A DNA stretch of 16,408 bases, taken from assembly GCA_900540545.1 (NCBI GenBank), contig UQGJ01000061.1:1-16408 (forward strand). Reading direction: 5' to 3'. Position 1 is the stretch's first letter; every line of letters starts with the position of its first letter. This DNA is from an uncultured Eubacteriales bacterium (GTDB lineage Bacteria; Bacillota; Clostridia; Oscillospirales; Oscillospiraceae). Of the stretch, positions 12,284 to 16,408 are shown piece after piece. The notes under the pieces were generated by a model, which saw only the letters and a program-made list of their open reading frames with translations, did no database searches and was not told where the DNA came from. A program made the translations under genes and the position numbers.

Positions 12284-14119
12284 ATGTACAAAAAAATCAC
12301 CGCCCTGGCCCTGGCCGCCGCCCTCCTGTCCGGCTCGGCCCTGGCCGCCCAGACGCCCCAGTTCATGGTCCCCCCGAAGACCTACGGCGACGTGCACGGC
12401 TTTTCCGAGGGCTACTGCGTGGTGGAAAACAACCTCACCCCCGGCCATCCTTTTCCCGACATCCGTTATGGCCTGCTCGACTGGGACGGGAACGAAGTCA
12501 TAGCGCCCGGTAAAACCAAGCTCGATTCCTTTTACGCGGGCATGAGCGCCATCTCGGTCCAGAGTTCTGATCCCGATGGATCCGCCCTCTGGTATGTGGG
12601 CTTCATGGACCACAGCCTCCAGACGGTGATCCCCACCACCTACGACGACTATCACAGCGATTATGTCCAATACTACCGCTTCTACGACGGCATGGCCCTG
12701 GTGGACGTGGAGGCCCCTTACTATCAGCAGCTGCTGGACAAGACCGGCGCCCCCATCCACACCACGCGTCAGGGGGATTCGGTGTTCCCGTCGGTCAACG
12801 GCATCACCTTTGATGCCCCCTTTGGCATGGGCCCCTATCAGCACTACAACGACCCCTCCACGCAAAACTTTTACGGCATCGTGGGCACCTATCAGGACCC
12901 GGCCACCGGGGAATGGAAAACGCCGGCGGAACGGACGCTGCCCGGCGGACACGTCACTACCAACCGCTACTTCATCCCCCGCTCCGACGGAACGGTGTCC
13001 TTCTTCGACCTGAGCGATGACCCGGACTATATTTACTATGGCTCACCCGTCAGCGACGGCATGACGCTGGTGTGTGACCGGGCGGGCAAAATCGGTATTG
13101 CCAGACTGGACGGCGCCATCGTGGTCCCCTGCCAGTACGACTCTCTGGGCCTGCCCTCCCTTAACGGCATCCTCTTCGGCATCCGGGACGGCGTGCCGGA
13201 GTGCTTCGACCTGAAGGGCCGGGAATACTACACGTTTTTAAGCAAGTACCACAATGTGCGGAATCTGACTTTTGACGCCAATAACCGGTACAGCACCGCC
13301 CCCCAATGCATCACGCTTGAGACCCGCACCCCCGACGACCGTCAGGCCTGGATCTACCTGGACCTGGAGGGCAACGAGGTCGAGCGGCACTATGTGGACT
13401 CCGACAAGCTGCTGGCCCAGCAGTGGGGCCTGGACGACGGCTGGCAGATTTTTGACTATGTAAACGACAGCAAGAGCGGTCTCATCCGCATCTGGAAGCC
13501 CTCGGAGCGGCTGGTGTCCTACCTGGACCTGGAGGGCAACGTGGTCTTCGAGCCCATGGAGTTCCACGGGAGCATGGGCGTGGACACCCGCGCCCTCAAC
13601 GCCTGCGTCCGCCCCTTCTACCAGGGCCGCGCCGCCTTCTGGCGGCCCGACGGCAAATGGGTCTTTCTCCTCCACCCCGACTGGGTCAGCCAGGACGCCG
13701 CCCTCTCCCCCTGCAAGGTCACCGTGGACGGCCAGAGCGTGGACTTCAACGCCTACCTGATGAAAAACAGCAACTATTTCAAGCTCCGGGACCTGGCCAT
13801 GGCCCTCAAGGGCACTCCCGCCGAGTTCTCCGTGGAGTACGAGGCATCCAGCGGCGTCACCTACCTGAAAAGCGCCAGCGCCTATACCCCCGTGGGCGGC
13901 GAGCTGGCCGCCGGGGACGGCGTGCCCCTCAAGTGGGCCATGCCCACCCACGCGGGGCTGTACTTCAACGGCGAGGACCCGGACCTGCTGGGCTTCACCA
14001 TCGGCCAGAACAACTACTACAAGCTCCGGGACATCGCCAAGCTGCTGAACGTGAACGTCACCTGGGACCAGGCCACCGGCACCGTCGCCATCGACACCGG
14101 CACGGCCTATCAAGCATAA
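12284..14119 (+). CDS. Secreted WG-repeat-like protein with C-terminal copper-amine-oxidase-N-like domain
   Basis: 611 residues. A signal peptide is clear: MYKK, a hydrophobic stretch, then cleavage likely after SALA (about residue 21). The middle contains several degenerate WG-type repeats, for example YGLLDWDGNEVI, IGIARLDGAIVVPCQYDSL, IYLDLEGNEV and SYLDLEGNVVFEP. From about residue 476 the protein has two KLRD motifs (YFKLRDLAMAL and YYKLRDIAKLLNVNVTWDQ) typical of copper-amine-oxidase N-terminal-like domains, which in Clostridia usually decorate exported proteins rather than being oxidases. The ATG at 12284 was chosen because it begins the signal peptide and has AAGGGAG just upstream; the frame extends back 22 codons without a plausible start. 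It is probably at the cell surface; the exact function is unknown. Confidence 0.82.
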   Translation: MYKKITALALAAALLSGSALAAQTPQFMVPPKTYGDVHGFSEGYCVVENNLTPGHPFPDIRYGLLDWDGNEVIAPGKTKLDSFYAGMSAISVQSSDPDGSALWYVGFMDHSLQTVIPTTYDDYHSDYVQYYRFYDGMALVDVEAPYYQQLLDKTGAPIHTTRQGDSVFPSVNGITFDAPFGMGPYQHYNDPSTQNFYGIVGTYQDPATGEWKTPAERTLPGGHVTTNRYFIPRSDGTVSFFDLSDDPDYIYYGSPVSDGMTLVCDRAGKIGIARLDGAIVVPCQYDSLGLPSLNGILFGIRDGVPECFDLKGREYYTFLSKYHNVRNLTFDANNRYSTAPQCITLETRTPDDRQAWIYLDLEGNEVERHYVDSDKLLAQQWGLDDGWQIFDYVNDSKSGLIRIWKPSERLVSYLDLEGNVVFEPMEFHGSMGVDTRALNACVRPFYQGRAAFWRPDGKWVFLLHPDWVSQDAALSPCKVTVDGQSVDFNAYLMKNSNYFKLRDLAMALKGTPAEFSVEYEASSGVTYLKSASAYTPVGGELAAGDGVPLKWAMPTHAGLYFNGEDPDLLGFTIGQNNYYKLRDIAKLLNVNVTWDQATGTVAIDTGTAYQA

Positions 14120-14127
14120 CCACCCCC

Positions 14128-14160
14128 AAAGGGCCGCCGCCGGCGGCCCTTTTCTTTATT
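14128..14160 (+). terminator. Intrinsic terminator after the WG-repeat protein gene
   Basis: AAAGGGCCGCC (14128-14138) pairs with GGCGGCCCTTT (14142-14152) as an 11-bp stem with a 3-nt loop, followed by CTTTATT. It starts nine bases after the stop codon. Its T-tract runs directly into the -35 box of the next gene. Confidence 0.85.
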
Positions 14161-14188
14161 TGCCTTTCTCCGCCTTTCGTGCTATATT
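14160..14188 (+). promoter_or_regulatory. Promoter of the FG-GAP secreted protein gene
   Basis: The -35 TTGCCT (14160-14165) and -10 TATATT (14183-14188) are 17 bases apart, with a TGC extended -10 (14180-14182). The start codon is about 30 bases downstream. The TGCTATATTG, GTCACA and AGAGAGAGGGG blocks recall the leader of the upstream gene. Confidence 0.6.
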
Positions 14189-14219
14189 GGTCACAGAAAT
14201 GCCAGAGAGAGGGGTTTTT

Positions 14220-16352
14220 ATGTTCAAGAAAGCCACCATTTTCTGCCTGTCCGCCGCTCTGCTGCTGGGGGCGGCCCCGGCGGCCTCCGCCGCCGGACTG
14301 ACCCTCACCGAGCAGTACAGCTTTGCCGGAGCCATCAACCAGTGGTACGCCGAGGAGAGCTACTACGCCGCCCCCCTGGTCACCGACCTGGACGGCGACG
14401 GCCGTCTGGAGGTCCTCCTGGCCGCCCACGCCCTCACCGTCCTGGACGCCGCCACCGGCGAGGTCAAGTGGCGCGTCAACTCCGGCCACGACCGCTCCAC
14501 CCCCTTCGACACTTACGGCAACACCTCCCGCCAGATTTTCTGCGACGTGCAGGTCATGGACGTGGACGGCGACGGGGCCAAGGAGATCGCCGTGGGCTAC
14601 GCCGACGGCACCGTGTCCCTGCTGAGCAAGGACGGCTATTTCAAGCCTGGCTGGCCCCAGCGCCCGGTGTCCGACAAGGAGGCCAGCGTCCGCTCCCTGG
14701 TCCTGGCCGACGTGGACGGCGACGGCAAGGGCGAGGTCATCGTGGGCCTGGGCGTGGCCGACCCCACCAGCGTGTGGGTCTACCGCTATGACGGCGCCGT
14801 CCAGCCCGGCTGGCCCCAGCTCTCCCGGGAGCAGAACGCCAACTTCAACACATCGGTCACCGGCACCGCGTACAGCTACGGGGTCTTCGCCAACGGCATC
14901 GCCGTGGGCGACCTGGACGGCCAGCCGGGGCTGGAGATTGTGGTCCCCACCGACTCCCCCTATATCTGCGCCTACCACGCCGACGGCACCCTGGTGACGG
15001 CCCACCCCCAGTACGCCAGCATCGGGGGCCAGTACGGCCTCGGCGGCGTCATCACCCCGGAGGGCGACCGCACCTGGGGCAAGATCGCCCTTTGGGAGAG
15101 CTATGACGAGGAGATCGCCTGTGTCAACGAGGGCTGGGGCTGGGCCATCAAGGGCGGCGAGACCCGGCAGCAGCTCTACCGGGCCGAGCTGGGCCACTCC
15201 GCCGCCGTCATCTCCGACGTGGACGGCGACGGCAAAAACGAGGTGGTGGTCACCGCCCTGATGACCGACCGCACCACCCACACCCGCACCAACCACTTCA
15301 CCACCGCCGACACCCGGTACATGACCGCCTATATCCTCAACGCCGACCGCAGCCGCTATTGGGCCACGCCCCCGACGGACCTGGGCGGGCCGCTGAAGGC
15401 CAACGACCCCCTGTCCGTGGCCACCGGAGTCCTGTCCGAGCCGGTGTGCGCCGACCTGGACGGCGACGGGCGGCAGGAGATTCTGTTCAACTCCTACAAC
15501 GGCAAGCTCCACTGCTTCGACCTGGACCAGAACCAGTTCGGTTCCTGGCCCTTCACCCTGCCCCAGACCCGGGCGGGCCTCTACGAGTACGCCGCCACCC
15601 CCGTCTGCGCCGACCTGGACGGCGACGGAAAGCAGGAGGTCATCTTCGCCTCCTGGCTGGCCGACGACCAGGGGGCCAACACCGGGGTCAACGGCGCCCT
15701 CTACATCCTGGACTGCAATGGCAACCTGCTGTGCTCCCAGCCCCTCCACGACGGCTACGCCACCTATGAGGGCGTGGTCCACTCCTCCAACAACGTCTTT
15801 TCCGCTCCGGCGGTCCAGGACGTGGACGGCGACGGCAAATTTGAGATTTTGCTCAACACCAGCTACTACGGCCTGTGCTGCTACGAGGTCAACCTCCCCG
15901 CCGCTCCCCAGGCCAAAACGGCCTACGCCTCCCCCACCTCCATCGTGGTGGACGGCGCGCCGGTCTCCCTCACCGCCTATGCCCTCAAGGACGCCAAGGG
16001 CAACCTGACCAACTACCTGAAGCTCCGGGATGTGGCCAGCCTGCTCAACGGCACCCAGGCCCAGTTCCAGGTGGGCTGGGACGGCTCCGTCAACATCACC
16101 ACCGGGGCGGCCTACACCCCCGACGGCAGCGAGATGAGTACCCCCTTCACCGGGGACCGGGCCTATGAGCCCAGCGCCGCGGCCACCAGAGTCAACGGCG
16201 AGGCGGTCCAACTGGACGCCATCACCCTGAAGGACGACGCGGGCAACGGCTACACCTACTATAAACTCCGGGACCTGGGCCAGGCCCTGGGCTTCAACGT
16301 CACCTGGGACCAGTCCGCCCAGTCCATCGTCGTGGAGAGCTGGAAGGACTAA
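14220..16352 (+). CDS. Secreted FG-GAP/VCBS-type repeat protein with C-terminal copper-amine-oxidase-N-like domains
   Basis: 710 residues. The signal peptide is MFKK, a hydrophobic core, then AAPAASAA (cleavage near 24-25). Eight calcium-binding DxDGDG-type motifs occur at about 56, 114, 164, 231 (variant DLDGQPG), 333, 412, 465 and 534, the pattern of FG-GAP/integrin-like beta-propeller blades. From about 573 on, two KLRD motifs (601-604 and 682-685, the latter followed by FNVTWDQ) mark copper-amine-oxidase-N-like domains, as in the upstream gene; 18 bases are identical between them (14054-14071 and 16296-16313). The ATG at 14220 starts the signal peptide and has AGAGGGG upstream. A surface or secreted binding protein is likely; the ligand is unknown. 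The terminator and own promoter between the two genes suggest separate transcription. Confidence 0.84.
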   Translation: MFKKATIFCLSAALLLGAAPAASAAGLTLTEQYSFAGAINQWYAEESYYAAPLVTDLDGDGRLEVLLAAHALTVLDAATGEVKWRVNSGHDRSTPFDTYGNTSRQIFCDVQVMDVDGDGAKEIAVGYADGTVSLLSKDGYFKPGWPQRPVSDKEASVRSLVLADVDGDGKGEVIVGLGVADPTSVWVYRYDGAVQPGWPQLSREQNANFNTSVTGTAYSYGVFANGIAVGDLDGQPGLEIVVPTDSPYICAYHADGTLVTAHPQYASIGGQYGLGGVITPEGDRTWGKIALWESYDEEIACVNEGWGWAIKGGETRQQLYRAELGHSAAVISDVDGDGKNEVVVTALMTDRTTHTRTNHFTTADTRYMTAYILNADRSRYWATPPTDLGGPLKANDPLSVATGVLSEPVCADLDGDGRQEILFNSYNGKLHCFDLDQNQFGSWPFTLPQTRAGLYEYAATPVCADLDGDGKQEVIFASWLADDQGANTGVNGALYILDCNGNLLCSQPLHDGYATYEGVVHSSNNVFSAPAVQDVDGDGKFEILLNTSYYGLCCYEVNLPAAPQAKTAYASPTSIVVDGAPVSLTAYALKDAKGNLTNYLKLRDVASLLNGTQAQFQVGWDGSVNITTGAAYTPDGSEMSTPFTGDRAYEPSAAATRVNGEAVQLDAITLKDDAGNGYTYYKLRDLGQALGFNVTWDQSAQSIVVESWKD

Positions 16353-16354
16353 CG

Positions 16355-16408
16355 ATGCCTCCGGCGGGTCCCCTTTCTGGTTTCAGAAAGGGAACCGAAA
16401 GAAAACCA
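16355..16408 (+). repeat. Dispersed hairpin repeat, copy 3 (truncated by window end)
   Basis: CCCTTTCTG (16371-16379) pairs with CAGAAAGGG (16384-16392) around a GTTT loop, extended by GGT/ACC outside one mismatch. It is preceded by CCTCCGG and followed by GAAAGAAAACCA, matching the block order of the copy at 5890-5998. It starts just after the stop codon at 16352. It might also slow transcription, but no good U-tract follows in the visible part. Confidence 0.6.

Noticed and set aside
14058..16211. 717-codon minus-strand frame opposite the FG-GAP gene
   Set aside because: Its repetitive Gly/Val/Asp composition mirrors the DxDGDG repeats on the other strand; no ribosome site or family resemblance.

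Overview
This window carries an almost complete ethanolamine-utilisation (eut) bacterial-microcompartment operon on the minus strand (about 12127 down to 107). To its right, on the plus strand, are two genes for secreted repeat proteins (12284-14119 and 14220-16352). The DNA is GC-rich. The gene order resembles Firmicutes eut loci, with eutT, a PduL-type phosphotransacylase, eutN, eutH and eutQ at the distal end. The right-hand proteins combine WG-like or FG-GAP repeats with C-terminal copper-amine-oxidase-N-like (KLRD) domains. Together these suggest a gut Clostridia / Oscillospiraceae-type organism (Flavonifractor-like); the genus is inference, not proof.

Operon, in transcription order: eutG (alcohol dehydrogenase), eutA (lyase reactivase), eutB and eutC (ethanolamine ammonia-lyase), eutL (trimeric shell protein), eutE (acetaldehyde dehydrogenase), a long BMC-domain gene whose C-terminus is EutM, eutT (cobalamin adenosyltransferase), pduL/eutD, a 90-codon gene of uncertain function, eutN (vertex pentamer), eutH (ethanolamine permease) and a short eutQ. 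A strong intrinsic terminator at 68-103 ends it. EutH imports ethanolamine. EutBC, with AdoCbl made by EutT and kept active by EutA, splits it to ammonia and acetaldehyde inside a shell of EutL, EutM and EutN. EutE makes acetyl-CoA, PduL makes acetyl-phosphate, EutQ may make acetate and ATP, and EutG recycles NADH by forming ethanol. The EutVW regulators, EutP, EutS and EutJ are not in the window.

The most interesting coding feature is the eutM gene. It is an uninterrupted 292-codon frame with a good ribosome binding site at its first ATG, and a second good site before an in-frame internal ATG at codon 194, exactly where canonical EutM begins. It probably yields both a standard shell protein and a form with a 193-residue, apparently disordered N-terminal extension, analogous to PduB/PduB' or CcmM. 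Four cargo enzymes (EutC, PduL, EutQ and the C-terminus of EutE) carry similar short amphipathic helices that look like encapsulation peptides.

The larger gaps inside the operon (eutA/B, eutB/C, eutC/L, eutL/E, eutG/A) are filled by small palindromic repeats of several families. Three TAG stop codons (eutA, eutC, eutL) lie at or inside the edges of these repeats. A family of paired stem-loops near eutB/C and eutG/A shows compensatory base changes. A perfect 28-bp palindrome followed by a T-rich tract lies just upstream of eutG and could be a leader terminator or an operator. The two plus-strand genes have look-alike promoters and leaders, and a terminator sits between them.
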